DNA of 64,000 nucleotides from positions 124,001 to 188,000 of the forward strand of contig NZ_NIXN01000002.1 in NCBI RefSeq assembly GCF_002807055.1, in the 5' to 3' direction. The notes under the pieces were generated by a model. That model was not told the DNA's origin. It saw nothing but the letters and a program-made list of their open reading frames with translations, and made no database searches. Source of the DNA: Confluentibacter citreus. Its GTDB lineage: Bacteria; Bacteroidota; Bacteroidia; Flavobacteriales; Flavobacteriaceae. The translations under genes and the position numbers were made by a program. Shown here in pieces: positions 63,374-64,000 of the stretch (the first letter of the stretch is position 1; every line of letters begins with the position of its first letter).

Positions 63374-63763
63374 TTAAGTCGACCCTAAAACCTGTTTTAA
63401 ACTAGAGATTTGATTTTCCCAAAGCATTTTAGCTTGATCAACTTCATCTTCTTCTGCAAAATCGGTTACTATAATGGATACATCTTTTGTGATTTCATCC
63501 ACTTGGATTTTAATCTCAAAAAAGACGGCTTTATCATCTTCATCTGCAATCCATCTAAATTTAACGCGTTCATCACTTTTTTTACTTAGCAATTTTGCTT
63601 GTTCTTCGCTATCATCCCAAATAAAGGTAAATAACTCACCTCTAGAGTTTACGTTGTCTGAAAACCATTCAGACAATCCCGAAGGCGTAGATATGTATTG
63701 GTATAACAGTTGAGGAGAAGCATGAATTGGGAACTCAATATCAAATCTAATTTTTTCGTCCAT
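63374..63763 (-). CDS. START-like (SRPBCC/AHSA1) domain protein
   Basis: A 129-residue acidic protein with the START-like fold typical of Bacteroidota: RFDIEFPIHASPQLLYQYISTPSGLSEWFSDNV, then alternating strands and a C-terminal helix (QAKMLWENQISSLKQVL). Ligand unknown. It is followed by a strong terminator. The upstream gap (63764-63850) leads to the tRNA-Met promoter in the opposite direction. Confidence 0.9.
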   Translation of the reverse strand: MDEKIRFDIEFPIHASPQLLYQYISTPSGLSEWFSDNVNSRGELFTFIWDDSEEQAKLLSKKSDERVKFRWIADEDDKAVFFEIKIQVDEITKDVSIIVTDFAEEDEVDQAKMLWENQISSLKQVLGST

Positions 63764-63850
63764 AAGTAATTTAAATGTTTAAGGTGTTCAATATATACAT
63801 TAATTGGTAAGATTAACAATTATTTTTAAAAATATTTTACATGAGTAAAG

Positions 63851-63881
63851 TTTGTAAGCATCAATATTGTTTTTATATTTG
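63851..63881 (+). promoter_or_regulatory. tRNA-Met promoter
   Basis: TTTG (63851-63854), 19 bp, then TATATTTG (63874-63881): a perfect Bacteroidota vegetative promoter ending 13 bp before the mature tRNA. Confidence 0.82.
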
Positions 63882-63894
63882 CAGCCTTAAATTA

Positions 63895-63968
63895 GGCGAG
63901 GTAGCTCAGCTGGTTAGAGCGTCGGATTCATAACCCGGAGGTCGGGGGATCGTGCCCCCCTCTCGCTA
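63895..63968 (+). tRNA. tRNA-Met (CAT), elongator type
   Basis: D-arm AGCTCAGCTGGTTAGAGC, anticodon loop TTCATAA (CAT), T-stem GGGGG/CCCCC. The acceptor GGCGAGG/TCTCGCT pairs fully apart from G-U ends, so the C1-A72 mismatch of initiator tRNA is absent. The T-loop ATCGTGC lacks the usual T54 and A58. The CCA is not encoded. Confidence 0.9.
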
Positions 63969-64000
63969 CAAATCAGAATCATTTCAAAACAAACGGTTTA

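Overview
The window looks like a chromosomal segment of a marine-type Bacteroidota, most likely a Flavobacteriaceae member. The DNA is AT-rich, ribosome binding sites are weak, and several promoters carry the Bacteroidota signature TTTG-N19-TAnnTTTG. The families also fit: DUF4290, DUF493, DUF2911, a START-like SRPBCC protein, BshB1, a fused CcsBA and ATP-dependent PEP carboxykinase. The species was not determined.

Layout. 1-5663: an RND efflux operon (TolC, adaptor, pump), cut by the left edge. 5785-11939: a respiratory and low-oxygen block with a sulfide:quinone oxidoreductase-like flavoprotein, cytochrome bd (cydAB), thioredoxin, a cytochrome c lipoprotein broken by an in-frame amber codon, and a universal stress protein. 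Four promoters here share a 5-4-5 dyad at exactly the same distance from the -7 box, which suggests one or two CRP/FNR-type regulators. 12052-22129: mixed housekeeping and secreted genes, including two tandem M28 peptidases, tRNA-His, bshB1, pckA, a TMEM175-like channel and a MATE pump. 22200-26112: cytochrome c maturation (CcsBA) and a group III truncated haemoglobin. 26278-30816: a run of DUF2520, KdsC, UbiA, Maf, MscS and CorA. 31002-36313: a likely sugar-derivative module (PIG-L deacetylase, 31-residue membrane peptide, sodium symporter, Gfo/Idh/MocA oxidoreductase).

38553-48928 is a coherent light/photo-oxidative-stress cluster. It holds a TetR-like regulator, an ABC1 kinase, a flavin reductase, an NAD(P)-binding protein, DUF2256, a divergent cryptochrome/photolyase, three small proteins of unknown function, an SDR lacking its catalytic Tyr, glutathione peroxidase, TspO, an SRPBCC protein and a canonical photolyase. 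Two 30-bp inverted repeats with identical arms, spacer and distance to the -7 box precede the regulator and the third segment of the cluster. This is the best candidate for a little-described regulatory system in the window.

49539-52235 is an arsenic operon (ArsR, DUF6428, thioredoxin-type arsenate reductase, Acr3) with an operator touching the ArsR start codon. 52284-55271 is an accessory stretch with a roughly 135-bp nested inverted-repeat element in several copies, DUF3788, a small unknown protein and an AAA ATPase whose C-terminus carries an RHxxxH motif like that of HEPN RNases. 55363-63968 returns to core genes: murA (Asp at the fosfomycin-target position), DUF4290, DUF493, RecQ, Fmt, HU, YqgE, an aminotransferase class IV protein and tRNA-Met with an odd T-loop.
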